A stretch of DNA of 64,000 nt, taken from Glycine soja (taxonomy: Eukaryota > Streptophyta > Magnoliopsida > Fabales > Fabaceae). This document shows, piece after piece, positions 11,701 to 24,100 of the stretch. The number at the start of each line of letters is the position of its first letter. Position 1 is the first letter of the stretch. The stretch covers positions 45,639,167-45,703,166 of the forward strand of contig NC_041011.1 of assembly GCF_004193775.1 (NCBI RefSeq), written 5' to 3'. A program made the position numbers and the translations under genes. The notes beneath the pieces are model-generated. The model did no database searches. It was not told where the DNA came from and saw only the letters and a list, made by a program, of their open reading frames with translations.

Positions 11701-14700
11701 ATTTCTCAAATAGTCACTATACGCCAAGGGAACATAACCAGCATACAGATCTGGGTAATATTTGAGCTGACACAAGACAGCAAAAAGCAATGTATCAATA
11801 CCAATGAACATAAGGCAGTCCACTCAACAGGAAATAGGATGTACAGCAATGAACCTGTTGAATAATTTGCTCCCGCACAAATTTGTGGTGGTCCGGAGAA
11901 CGATAGAGTTGATCTGATAAAGAACGAAACTGAAATAATATGACACCAATAAGGCACAGTTTCTATTGAAGAGTACTATTTAATGATCATGAAATTTTCG
12001 GTGATTCACTGACAAGGTTAGCAGTGTTCATAACAAAAAAGATTAAGAAAAACTAAAATATTTAGTTATATAACTGCAAATTTGTCAAATTTCCACCAAG
12101 TCATAATAAATTTTCTAACAAAATCCAACCACTACTCTACTAAACTTAGAAATAACTAACCTGGCAGTTACCATCTCCTTGAACCTTGCATTCAATCAGA
12201 TCATATAACTGCAATCTAAGAAAGACCAAATTCCTAAATTGAGATAAATGCTCAACAACAAAAAAGACATAGATAAGACATACATTTTGTTGTAATTTAA
12301 ATGCAAGGAAAAATAAAGGGGTTTAGTTCTGGAAAGTTTTGTCTCTAAAAATATTGCTTTGGAAGCTAAAATAGCAATTTCCTATATAAACTAGGTCATG
12401 AAGGTACCAAGTTATTCAGAAGCTTCATCACGAAGGCACCAAGTTATTCAGAAACCAGGTGTGACACTCTACTCAGACACATGGGATAATTTGATAGCTG
12501 TTCGCTCTACTCTTCTCTAGAGAAGCTCTGCCCAATGTATTAATGGAGCAACCATCTATGCAAAGGGATTTGGAAACATTGCTATATTCCTAGTTTTCTG
12601 CTTCTCCATTACTTTTTATTTTCAACTCTTGGGGATGAATTATCCTCACCTCACTTCTACTTCTCAATAAAAAATACTTTGTTTTTTAAAAAGGAAGAAA
12701 AAAAAATACAATTTTTTAAAATTTCTTAAAAGAGTGATTGAATGAATGTAAGAGGTGGGGCTTAGTGGTTAGTTTCCAATAAGAAATACACCCCCCCGTC
12801 AAACTAGCAAAATAGTAAGAATCTTTAGGGGGGGAGGGGGGGGGGGGGGAAGTAAGACAGTTTTTTATTGCGGTAGTGCAGAATTATACTAATATCTGCA
12901 AAACCACTCAAGCCAACAAATATAAAACATGAACAAGAGAAGTAAATGAAGACCTGTCTAGAAGTCTTTGATGATCTGATATTTCTTCGTCATCAGATGG
13001 TATTTTTTCATTGGTTTTAGGAACATGCTGCAAACATGAACAAGAAAAGTAAGTGAATGAATTGTTGCTTAAATTAGAAATTCATATCTATACTGTAATA
13101 TTGCTTAAATTAGAAATTCATATGTATAGTGGCACAGAGCTACCACCCACAAAATAGTGAGATAGTGGGATAGCCACTAATCTTAACTATAGTTATTCTA
13201 TTTAATTATTACATTTTTTATTTATATATTTATATATTATTAAATGCTATATAAATTATGTATTAATATTTAAATATCAGAGTACTGAATAGGGTGAAGA
13301 GTGACCCAATTTGAGGTGCATGCCCAACACCCATTATCACCCAATAAACCAAAAAAAACTTAGCCTCTTTCTAGTATCTCCCATCATTAGTCACCCCCTC
13401 ACCCAAGAAAGAAAAACCTAGCCTCTTTCCCCCATCAGCCGCCCCTCTCCTCCTCTTCACCCAACAATTTTGCCTCACTGGAAATTCTAGAAAAGACGCA
13501 GAACAAAGGCTGTCTGATGATGGCACAGGTCGCATAGCCTGTCCAGCAATGGTGCAAACAGAGGAGTAGCCGCAAATTGCTGTTATTTTCTGCAATGATG
13601 GCCACAACAGCCAGGCACTACAAAACGAGTGCCTCAGGAGGGAGGGGGGCACTCCGCTCCGTCACCCCACAATTGTGGCGTGATAGCACACAATTGATTA
13701 CCCTGGTCTTCAGTATATAAATTGTAATTATAAAGCTCTAGCCTCAAGTTTTATATTAGTGTATAATGAGGCACATAATTGATCTACATTGAACTTTGTT
13801 TCTCTAGATCTGAGCATTAATTAGTACCAATCCGGTTCCTACATTTCTATCAAGATTTTTTTTTCTGCAAGTCTTATTGAGTTAAAAGATCATCATTTAA
13901 ATTTTACACAATAAAATTCTGTCCATGAAATTTACCAGAAATCATCCAAAAGAATACACAAATCAAATGGCGACTAATACAATAGGAAATTATAGTAAAA
14001 GATGACACATGATGACTTTAAAAAAAAATAAAGTGGCTGCACTAAAGCTACACTTACAGGAATGGGAACCATCTGGTTTAATCTTTTGCCAACTTCACCA
14101 TCAAGAGATTCATCCGATATTTCCAATGAATCCCAGAAGTCATCACTAGTAGCAGTAGCAGGTACCTCTACTGATCCAGAAGACGAACCACAAACATCAT
14201 TTTCATGCACGTCATTTTTTCTTTCACTTGGAGTTGGACCATAATTCCCCACTTCTTTCATATTATAGGACTCACCTACAGAGTTCTGGCAAGATTCATT
14301 GCCTACATGTTGTTGATAATTTATCATGACAATTTAAAAAAATCCATTACACAAAAGTAAAATAAAATAAACAAAACATCACAAAAAACTAATACAGAAT
14401 GCAACTCCGTACCTAAGTTATCATTTCCATTTGAAGACTGAGGCCAATCTTGTGTATAAACAGATCCTTGCATTCCTTCATTCTCAAAATTGGATATCCC
14501 AGAAGCTACCATGGAATCAAGTTGCCATAATTCTTCTTGATAAGCTTGTGCAACAGCCTCGTCACTATCCACATACTGATGCTGACAAAAGCCTTCTGTA
14601 ACATATTCAACTTGACTTAAATCAGGATCATATTGAGTTACAATACTAGGCGAATAATGGTGGGAAAGTGTGCAATCATCTAGGAGATGAAGACCCCAGC

Positions 14701-14734
14701 GAACAACATCGGGATCCAGTTCATATATTGCCAT
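8746..14734 (-). CDS. OTU-domain cysteine protease (deubiquitinase), OTU9/OTU10-like
   Basis: OTU proteases cleave ubiquitin chains. Exons from the 5' end: 14734-14413, 14302-14058, 13027-12954, 12215-12161, 11929-11855, 11766-11693, 11593-11545, 10661-10577, 9546-9490, 8807-8746. They total 1098 nt, or 365 codons plus stop. The OTU domain starts near residue 210 with QGDGNCQFRS, which supplies Asp228 and the nucleophile Cys231. The fold continues with SDQLYR, YYPDLYAGYVP and SGEWGDHVTLQAAADW. The catalytic His is His337 in AEVHYNSIYP. The protein ends in a basic tail, KKKKKWWNFAG. The N-terminal ~200 residues are acidic and low in complexity. The start chosen is the ATG just after the 3' splice site ending at 14739, matching the family's MAIYELDPDVVRWGLHLL-like N-terminus. 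A 5' UTR exon follows further upstream. Confidence 0.92.
9640..9894. mobile_element. MITE-like element in an OTU intron
   Basis: The left end begins TAGGGTTGGTTAAC and continues TTTTTTGTTTTCACTTTT, then AATTACAAAA. The right end is its close reverse complement, including TTTTGTAATTAAAAGAAAAC and ending in TGGGCCCTTA. The inverted ends run ~50 bp and internal inverted copies surround TTTCCTGTATTC. I see no coding sequence in it and no clear target duplication. Confidence 0.55.
10165..10385 (-). repeat. RTE-like LINE 3'-end fragment in an OTU intron
   Basis: Read on the minus strand it encodes RGERPRRALDEFVKRNL, then MVNSIFEDLVFN and a stop. This matches the degraded C-terminus of plant RTE-type LINE polyproteins. 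The + strand shows the familiar run CATTCGGCTCAATTAAAG, then ACCAAATCTTCAAAG. It is truncated and inactive. Confidence 0.65.
11009..11209 (+). mobile_element. Au-type SINE with 11-bp target-site duplication
   Basis: A ~179-bp element (11020-11198) flanked by perfect direct repeats TCTAATCATTT at 11009-11019 and 11199-11209. It has tRNA-like internal promoter boxes: CTGGCACAACGGTAAA (A-box region) and AGTTCGAATCC (B box, 11075-11085). The body GCCTCTTTGCATATGCAAGG, followed by GTAAGGCTGC, is typical of Au SINEs of angiosperms. It ends in a short T run, GTTAGTTTTT. It lies within an intron of the OTU gene, in antisense orientation to it. Confidence 0.88.
12820..12855 (+). repeat. Poly-G tract in OTU intron
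   Basis: A long near-pure G tract interrupted by single A residues lies in the large intron between the 12215 and 12954 exon borders. It is a probable G-quadruplex former on the + strand and a likely length-variable or sequencing-error site. Confidence 0.7.
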
Positions 14735-15447
14735 GTGCCTGCAAAACACATGTAACTCTAACTACTCCAGAAACCAACTTGCTTTACGTGTATTATGCCC
14801 CTAAAGAGTACAATTGCTGAAAATGGACAAAAAATAATAGTCAAACTAAATAAATGCTTTCATATGTGTGTGTTGCAGAACATAGTTTGATAAAAAACAA
14901 TGAACTTTATACAAGGAGCGAAAATATTAATATGATTAAATGATGCTCTTTTTATCTAACTAATGAAACACAATTCATCATGGAAATATTGAAAACTAAA
15001 AGTATAAAGCCATCATTCATCAAATTCACCCTAAAAATATCTTATTAGATCAGGGCTTCACATCAACCCAGTTGTCCACATACTCCAGAAAACACTCAAT
15101 CGAACCCATAAACCCACAAGAGAGAAAAAAAAAAAAAAAAAAAAGGGGATATCATCCACCATTAGACCCATTACAAATGCTTGTTTAACATGAAATCACA
15201 AAGACTAAAAGTTGAAACTTTTGCATCCAATAACACAAAAAGAACCTTTGATTTCCACTGCCAACACATCAAACTTGAAACATGCACACCAATGATCACT
15301 GAAGAAAAAACCCTAAACCAATATCCAGACACAAAAATCCCCGATCACCCAAAAGGGGAAAAATCAATTAAAAATAAAAATTGGAAGAAAGAGAAGAGAG
15401 AAATAGAAGAAAAAAATAGCAAAAAAAAAATGAAAAAAAAAACGAAC

Positions 15448-15600
15448 CTTGGGAAAAGGAAAAGGATGAGAAAGCAAAGAAAGACGACAGGGAATGAAAA
15501 ATGGGATTGGAAGATAGAGAGGGTGAAGAGGTTTGTTGAATGCTGAAGAAAACTAGACGAGAAAATGCACAATATCACAGTAACCAAGCAAATAAAACTC
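15448..15600 (-). other. Probable 5' UTR exon of the OTU gene
   Basis: On the minus strand CCCAAG|GTTCG at 15443-15450 is a plausible 5' splice site. It would pair with the TTTTGCAG 3' splice site ending at 14739, just before the start codon. Upstream the DNA is pyrimidine-rich on the minus strand, as plant leaders often are. The exact transcription start cannot be seen. Confidence 0.45.
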
Positions 15601-18600
15601 CGTTACTTTTACCCTGCAAGGTGACAAGTAATATCTCTATTTATATTAAAATTTAAATAAACAGGCATGCTTAATATTTATTATTATAATTATTAAATTT
15701 TACTTCCAATTAATTAGACAGGTATTATATAAATAAAATTTATAATAAATAAATATTTTAAATATGTAAATCATATCATTATAGAAAAGTGTGATAAATG
15801 AATATACTTAAATTATAGTTTTAGTTTTATAGTAGGCAATTTAAATTGTAATATAAAGTTATTTTTACTTATTGATAAAAAAAATATATGAAAACTAAAT
15901 TTATAGATAGAAATTAAAAATATATAAATTAAAAGGGATAAACAGTTAAAAAAATCAAGTATATAAACAAAGAAAAAAGGAAAGGTAATTTGAGATTATT
16001 GAAAGAGAAATTTTAGGCTCCTTTGGAGTAACTTTTAGTTGTAAATTTAAAAGATTTTTAAAACAACCACCAGTTTTTAACTAACAAACCGTATAGGTAG
16101 TGTGCCAAATGCACCAAGAGAAGAGGAAAACTATTGAGAATGTCTAATTAAGACTAAAATACCATTTTGCTCAATTAAGCTTTTGCATTTTATTGTTTGG
16201 GAAAAAATAATGCATTGAAAGTGTAAAAATTGTTATCTAATCACAATTTATTGTATATGATAAATTTATTTATTTTTTAAATAATTATCTTAATTAAACG
16301 GTGATTTATGATTAAATAATAATATAAAATTATTTTACATTATAAAATTGTTTTATCAGTACATAAATATTAAATTCTCATTGTTTAAGGAAAAAAGTTA
16401 TACATTGAAAAATTTATATTTTTTTATGGAATCATCCGATCACATTCTTTCAAGTATGACATAACTTTTAAAATAATTATTTTAAAATAATTTAAATGAT
16501 AATTTATAATTATATGATAATGTAAAACTATTTTACACTCTTAAAATATAAGCATTTAAATTCTTATTATTTTAGTCATTTATATTTTAAAAGTTATTTT
16601 GGTGGGTTGAAATTATTAGAAATTGCTTTTCTAAAACTTACGTGGTATACTTGCAACGAGCAAAAATTAACCATTTTGTTGTATATTTATCCATGTACTT
16701 GATTTAAATTGTTTATTCTTTCAATTTATCTTATTTTATTTTTAAATGAAATTTTAATATTTTTTTATCAATAGTTAAAATCAGTCTAATATCACAATTT
16801 AAACATTTTTTTATAAATAGAAAATATAATCATATATTGAAAAAGTATTTATTTATCATAAAATTTAATTATATGTAAAATAAAAAATTTAATAACCTGT
16901 TAATATAAAAAAAATTACATTATTATCTAATCACATGTCTTTGTTAGTAAAAATTTTAATTTTTTTAATTATAAGAATTAAATATCATATGCAAAATTTT
17001 ATAATACTAATACATATTCTATTAGTTGAATTAAATTCTTTAATAGTATAATTTTTAATATAATTATTATAAAATATAATAAATTTATTATAAATGATGA
17101 TTTGCAATTTGAAACTGTTTTATGTTACAGGTATACAGTACTAATTATTTTAATATTATATGTGACTGAAAGTGAAAACGATTAAACTTAGTTTAGTATA
17201 TATAAGGACGGCAATGGAATTTGAATGTATAAAAATAATAATTTGACAGTGAAAAATATCCTATGTCGACAAATAGCAGTGGGCCGATCCCACGGGAATA
17301 AACGGCGCCGCTGTTTACAGCTGGTCAATCTTATTTCCTCTATTAAGAAAAATAGTTTGTGTCAGTCTTAGTTAAAAGATTAACTTTTTTTAATCTACTC
17401 TTTATGTGATATCAAGTATAAATCTCAATTAAATAAAAAATATTTTAAAAATAATCTCTTGTTTGTAATTAAAAGTAAAATCTGTTTATATTTAAAAGTA
17501 AAAATATTGACTTTTTTTTAGAGAAAAGGAGAAAATATCTCTTAACACCCAGTTTTGCATCAAATAGTACTCAAATTATATAACATTGATTAAATTATTA
17601 AATTAAAATCATACATTTAATTATTTTTTTAGACTTTTATTATCATTAATTTCAATACATTGTTTGAACTGAAATATAACTAATAAATTAATATAATTTT
17701 GAAAAATATACAAATAAAATCATAATTAAAAAAAATGTGAGATGCATACTTCTCACTATCCCAAACTTGTGTAAGCTCAATCTTTTTTTATTCATTTATG
17801 TAAGCTCAATCTACAGATCTCTCTTTTTTATTCCATTTTCGTATATTAAAATTAGAGGTATAATTAAGTACTATGTCAAGAAAAAGTAAAATGCGACCCG
17901 TAACTTTAATAGTCACTGGTATTTTTTAAGAGGTATAATTATTGATAAAAAGTATTTATTGATTTTGTCACTAATTTCAGTTAAAAAAATCTTATTAATT
18001 GACCACTTTTTTATCTATAAGATTGAAATTCAAACTTTTATTTTAAAAAAATCATATTCAATATTAGTAGGACCAACGATTATTCATATTTAGTATCACA
18101 CTCGTAGCTTGGAACTACAATACGCAAGTCATGCTAATTATAATTGAAGTACGAATTTTCTAATCTTTTTTTTTTTTTAAATACATGAGAGTGAAGTTTA
18201 TACTTATCACCTTGCATTGATAAAAAAATACTTATTAATTAGTAATTTAGGAGTATATGTTTAATTTCTTTCACTAATATTTTAAGTTTGATTTTTAAAA
18301 ATAAAAAATAATTCTACTACTATTATTTTTGTCTATACATTACGTAAGATAAATGTTTATTTTATACCAATAAAATTTATACTTTATAATAAAAAATACT
18401 TCTGCATATATAAAATTATCCATTGTTTTAATTATTAGCATGCAATGTTTTAATTTGACATTAAGTTTTTTAATTACAAGCATGCGGCAGTTTAAAAACT
18501 AACATCAACATTGTTGCCGGCGTGCAGTATTTTAATTGTATTTTTTTTTCATCTTAATATTAATGCATAATATCTTATATTTCAATTGATAACTAATATT

Positions 18601-18960
18601 TATCAAGAAATTTGATCACTCTTAATTATGTAGGGCTAATTTAAAGGTAAAACAATTAAAGTTTAAACTTTTTTGGTCTATTAATAAAAAAATTATTTTA
18701 TATTAGTCTTTATAAAATAAAAAGTCTCATATTTTGACAAAAAATATAAATATCATATATCTTGAAAAAAAAAATCCAACATATAATTCTCTTATTTAAA
18801 GTAAAAAAAAAAACTATATAAAAGTATAAATACTTAAAATTTATATAAAAGAATTTAAAAATGTATTTTTGAGTAAAATATGAGAATCTTGGATTTGTCA
18901 TGAAAAGGAGATTATTAATATACAAAGTTTTAAATAATTAATAACCTAAAATGTTAAAAA
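15601..18960. other. AT-rich gene-free spacer
   Basis: Very AT-rich DNA with frequent stops in all frames. I see no coding region. The only compositionally odd patch is a GC-rich stretch at about 17270-17325, containing GTGGGCCGATCCCACGGG and GGCGCCGC. It resembles degraded transposon or viral-type DNA, but I cannot assign it. Confidence 0.6.
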
Positions 18961-18969
18961 ATAAAAATA

Positions 18970-19690
18970 ACTAATGGGTCAAACCACCTATTTGATTATT
19001 TATCTTATTTTTTAGTTTAATTTAGTCATTTATCTTTTAAAAAGTTTAATTTGATCCTTTATCTTATTTTTTTTCCAGATTAGTCCTTTATTTTTTTAAA
19101 AATTTATTTTAATCATTTAAGAATATTTTTTTAAGTTAAAAATGAAATAGAGGAAAATGGAAGAAAACTAAATCAAAAAAGTTTGATTTAGTCCTTTATC
19201 TTCTAAAAAGTTTATTTTGATTATTTATTTTTATTTTATTGTTCATTTTGATTCTTCAGTCCATCTAAAATTAACGCCATTAATTATTTAATAATTAATT
19301 TTTTTAGTTAAAAATGAAGTGGAGGAGAATGTGAGGAAACTAAATAAAAAAATCATTTTTAAATGATTAACAATATCAAATTTAAATAGATTGAATGATC
19401 AAATTAAACAAAAAAAATATTAAGATAAAAGATTAAATTAAACCAAAAAACTAATCAAGGGGGTCTAGTTCTTGGTTGAAAAGGGTGGTATGAATGTTTT
19501 AAACCCCTAGTATTGTGTTTAATTTTTATGGATAGAAAAATAAGATAAATGATCAAATTAAACTTTTTAAAAGATAAAACATTAAATTGAAAAAAAAATA
19601 AAACAAAAAATTAAATTGAATTCTCTAAAAGACAAAGGATCAAATTGAAAAAAAAAAGATAAAATAAATCAACAAATAAATCATTTAATC
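18970..19690. repeat. Foldback (long inverted repeat) element
   Basis: The left arm (~18975-19105) contains TTTATCTTTTAAAAAGTTTA followed by ATTTGATCCTTTATC. The right arm (~19536-19690) contains their reverse complements, GATCAAATTAAAC next to TTTTTAAAAGATAAA and AGACAAAGGATCAAATTG. A second, inner pair (19183-19260 and 19383-19450) has the same relation. The unit could form a long imperfect hairpin and encodes nothing visible. Confidence 0.6.
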
Positions 19691-19765
19691 TAATTAATGA
19701 ATGTCAATGAAGTACATCACAATACAAATTAATGAATCTCAATGAAGTACATCACAATACAGATT
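19691..19765 (+). repeat. Two-copy tandem repeat, ~35-bp unit
   Basis: The unit TCAATGAAGTACATCACAAT occurs at about 19704 and again 35 bp later, each preceded by AATTAATGAAT. There are only two copies, and no function is suggested. Confidence 0.7.
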
Positions 19766-20465
19766 TAGAGGGTCTTGCTACTCACAACCTATTTATTCTC
19801 AATTTTTTTCTCTTTGTTTTCCATATTCTCTAAACATCTCTTTTTTTCACCATTGCACCCCCTTTTTTAATTTTTGCGACGTAGTTATATTTTAATACAT
19901 TACAAAAATTAGTTTTTGTAATGCATTATTTTAAATATTATTAAAACTAGTTTCTATAATAGTAAAAACTTATATTACATATACCAGCTTTTATTATGTA
20001 AAAGCTTACATTATTTTACATTATGTAAAAGTGGGCAAGTGCAATACTAGCTACCTTGCTTTAGCTGAACTTGACAAACAATTTTAGCATAGTCCTTTTT
20101 TCTCATAAAAAAATAGGATCATCGCTTGGTAAGTAAAATAGTAAATAAATTAAGTAAACAATTCATTATGTACACGTATTTTTTTTTTATAATTGAAATG
20201 AACTAATTTTTTACCTTTCAAGGAAAGTAAAATTATTTAGGCATAAAAAAGAAGAAATAACGCGTGTCTGTATATGTATCATGAGAAGTAAAACTAGATT
20301 GCTTCAAAGTTTGAAATTATAACATGTATGTTAACGAAGACTTTTGGTTAAAGGGTGTTGCTAGGTGGATCAGTTTTATTGTTTGTGCTATTTTTTATTA
20401 ATTTTAAAATGATCATGTGTTAAAGGTATGTAAGTTTATATAATCCGTAAGTATAATTTAAACAT

Positions 20466-20615
20466 ACAGATAAATTTGATTCGTATAATTTTTATGAATG
20501 AACTTGATCCGTACGAGTCATATGGATCATGTTGATCCGTATGACTCATATGGATTAATATGATCAGTATTATTTAACATGATTAATATCCGTACGACTT
20601 ATATGAATTAACTTG
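20466..20615 (+). repeat. Short degenerate repeat array with CCGTAYGACTCATATGGAT units
   Basis: Four or five imperfect units of the type GATCCGTATGACTCATATGG occur in direct and inverted orientation, because the unit is partly palindromic. Similar GATCCGTA.. arrays are familiar from legume intergenic DNA. It lies directly upstream of the second SINE. Confidence 0.55.
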
Positions 20616-20637
20616 AGTGAAAGACATTTTTACCCAT

Positions 20638-20790
20638 TTACTTGGTGCAGTGGTAAAGTTGTGCGTGACTTGTTGGTCATGGGTTCGAATCCGAAAACAG
20701 CCTCTTTGCATATGCAAGGGTAAGGCTGCGTACAACATCTCTTCCCCATACCTTCGCATAGCGAAGAGCCTCATTGAGTACGAAGAAAAA
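20638..20790 (+). mobile_element. Au-type SINE, second copy
   Basis: It has the same body as the SINE at 11 kb: CTTGGTGCAGTGGTAAAG (A-box region), GGTTCGAATCC (B box, 20682-20692), then GCCTCTTTGCATATGCAAGG and GTAAGGCTGCGTACAA. It ends near GAGTACGAAGAAAAAAAC. The 5' end is shortened or diverged compared with the other copy, and I could not identify a target duplication. It lies ~360 bp upstream of the ABCG start codon. Confidence 0.82.
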
Positions 20791-21151
20791 AACTTAAAAT
20801 GTTGGGTGAACCATGTATCAGCATAATCAGTGGCTAAGTTAACGGAATGACCTTCTATTTTTGTACAACAAAAAATAGTAGTACTTGTCTTGTCGATGCA
20901 TTCAACAGTTTACACGTAACCTCGTTCGAACGTGGTGTCACGACTGTCCCTTTTGGCGGGTCCCACCACTTCTACTTCACTTCTCATTTTTTTATCTTTT
21001 CTATTGCTATGTTCCCATATCATGCCATTATTCCCCGAAGCAGAAGCTCAAAACCCTTTTGTTTTAGAGACTCAAAAACCTCTGTTGCATTCATTTTCAA
21101 CGTTTGTGGTCACTCCAACATCACAATATGTGTAGGTGGAGCACAAACCCA

Positions 21152-24100
21152 ATGCATTTGAGGGTGCACATTATTGTGGTATTGAGCTTGTTCCTTGGGA
21201 TGATACAGTTACAGTGCCAACAAGTGAATGACTATGATCAGATTGATAGCCCTGCTGTTCTTCCTCTCCTTACTCAGCTTGTCTATAGTCAAATCTCCAA
21301 CTTGACATCAATTCTCAGTCAGGAAATTAGCAAAGAGTCTACTTTCTGTGTCAAAGATCCGTGAGTTTCTTTGCTTTTTTTTTATTATTTAATTATATGC
21401 ATTTTTTTCCATCTGTTTGGTCACTTTGGCAACCTTCTGAGCTGGGGTGGGAATGCATAGACATTAGACAGTTTAATTATAAGGTTGGACAAGTAGATCA
21501 GTAAGTTTTAAATATGGGTCTGCAACCACATCATGGCCGCATTTTTTCGCAGTTGTCCGCAATGTAAAAGTTTTTCTAACTCACCGCAACTGCAATTTAA
21601 AAATATACGTGTGATTGTTGGCATTTGGATGCAGGATGCTCATTGTCATGATGGTTAGAACTTAAAATCAATGTTTTTAAGTGTATGGAATAAGTTGGTT
21701 TACTAGTAGAGGAAAGCTTAAAACTCAAAAATAGTTTCGTTAAGTTTATATTTGATGTTGATGGAGATGTTGTTAGTGAGAAATGCAGTTGATGTTGAAG
21801 TGAATCATATGAAGTTATTCTGCTTCAACTGTTTAAAATTTATATTTTTATTTATTTATTTTAACGAGGGTTGAAAAAGAATAGAGAGAGATGAATTTCG
21901 TGATAATTAATGGAAATCAATGGAAGATAGTACTTATTTCACACTTAAATTACAGGGATGCTGATTGGAATCAAGCATTTAATTTTTCATCTGATTTGGG
22001 CTTCTTGGCGTCTTGCATTAAGAAGACTAGAGGTAAGAAAATACACCTTTTTTTTCTATCATTTCTTTCATTTTCCTTATTCTGTTTCCGAGCAGCCAAC
22101 CCAACATGTTCATGATTTAGCTAGAAAATCTGAATGAGCATGTTCGCAGATCTAAGGAAACAGAAATTTTTGAAACATACTACATGCTTATTGGCCTTTG
22201 AGGATGAAAATTATGGATGTATTATAACTAATATGGATGTAACTTGAAAGGGAAAATTAGTACACTTTATTTTGATCTTGATTAGGGATAATAGTACAAG
22301 ACAAACATGGAATTCATGAATATGTTTATGCTGGGACTACATTGTTCACAGTTAACAGAAGGTTCCTCGTTATTCTATACACCATCTTTTATATTAGTGA
22401 CTTGTTTGTATTCTCCTATTTTGACCACTATTTTTCATTTCATCATCCTGTAAAAATAAAAATGAGGACTAGAGAAAAAAGAAAAAGTGTTTCTTGCTAC
22501 AACTGAGGTGAATGGATGAGGGAAACGAGCAACATTTGAATTTCTGTTATATACTACCGGAAATCTGTTTGTCTAATGAGACAACTCTTCTTATGCTTTG
22601 GATTCTGGTGATTTAACAGGAGATATTGCAAAACGTTTGTGTACAGCAGCAGAAGTGAAGTTTTTCTTAAATAGTTTGTTGGAGAAATCTGTAAGTGCCA
22701 ATTATTTAAAGCCTAACAAGAACTGCAATTTAACCTCATGGGTCCCCGGTTGTGAGCCGGGATGGGCCTGTAGTGTTCCCTCAAGCCAGAAGGTTGACCT
22801 CAAAAATTCAAAGGAGATACCCGCAAGAACTTTGAATTGTCAAGCCTGTTGTGAAGGCTTCTTTTGTCCTCATGGGATTACATGCATGATACGTAAGTAT
22901 AATGAATAAGATTCTTTACAATCACTTTTTCACTACAGATGACTGCAAATAGCTTCTATACCAATTTTTATTCAACTTTTAAGCATCTTCAAGCTGTTTA
23001 ATACTTTTTAGTTGTAAAGATTCAATAAAGAAGTTTTGAATAGATATTGAAGAATTTACATTTCTGTGTAATTCATATCTTTGGAAATATATCTTGTGCT
23101 AGTGTGTGTATGATATGCAGCTTCTGTGATGAAGAGTCTATATCATTGAAGCATATTGGTATCAATTGTAATAACGCTAGTGATTGTCTAGATGTATCTC
23201 AAAAACTGTCTCTGATGCTTCTATTCTGTCTTATTGTTCTTGAAGCATGCCCTCTAGGTTCCTATTGCCCTCTTGCTACACTCAATAAAACAACTGGCGT
23301 ATGCGAACCGTGAGTTCTAATTCTGGCCCAATGATCTGTTAGTTTTTCCTTGAGTTGTTGCCTGCATGGTGTTGTGAAATTAATGGACAAATATATTTCT
23401 GCAGATATCTTTATCAGCTGCCTCCAATGCAGACAAACCATACCTGTGGTGGAGCAAATGTTTGGGCCGACGTTAGTAGCAGTAGTGAGATATTTTGCTC
23501 AGCTGGATCATATTGTCCAACAACCACAAAAAGAATTCCCTGCAGTAGTGGGTATTATTTTGCTCCCAAGACTATAATATTCTCCTCATACTTAATAAAC
23601 AAAGTATTGAACGAAAAAATAGACGCATTTTATATCTTGGCACTGCAGCATGGAAAGCATTCAACTCCGTCTTCATTTGAGGATTAGAAATATTAATAAT
23701 AGGATTTATAATATTCAAAAAGCAATATGAAGTGTTCAAAGCTTTTAGAGGAAATAGTCTTACATAGTTGCAGTGATACCTTTACCTAGCCGGCCAAAAG
23801 ATGACAAATTTAGTTAATTTCTTAGTATACTTGTTATATTGTTTCATTATTGGGAAGTTTCTTAACATTTTCTCTTGAAATTTCAGGCATTACTGCAGGA
23901 TGGGCTCCACATCTGAGAAAAGTAAGATATCATGAATTGTGAATTCATGCAGCAGTAGATCTCTGTTTAGGTCTCATATTTACTAATCAATTTCTGGCTG
24001 TATATATGCAGAGTACATATGACCATTTACTGATTATCTTGTAGGATGCTTCAAGTTGAGTTCATGTAATTCAAACACCGCAACCCAAAATATGCATGCA

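Noticed and set aside
13371..13652. 93-codon minus frame with protein-like composition in the OTU intron
   Set aside because: No splice signals join it to the OTU gene and no domain is recognised. The surrounding less AT-rich patch may be old transposon DNA, but I cannot support a gene.
15181..15546. 121-codon + strand frame rich in Lys and Arg
   Set aside because: It is the purine-rich complement of the pyrimidine-rich OTU leader and intron, with simple AAG/AAA runs and no family resemblance.
20847..21161. 104-codon frame upstream of the ABCG start as a separate gene
   Set aside because: It overlaps the presumed ABCG leader, is Phe/Ser-rich low-information sequence, and three frames are open there only because the leader is pyrimidine-rich.
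21104..21364. ABCG start at 21104
   Set aside because: The 16 extra residues would precede a good signal peptide that begins at 21152, and they are not expected in the family.
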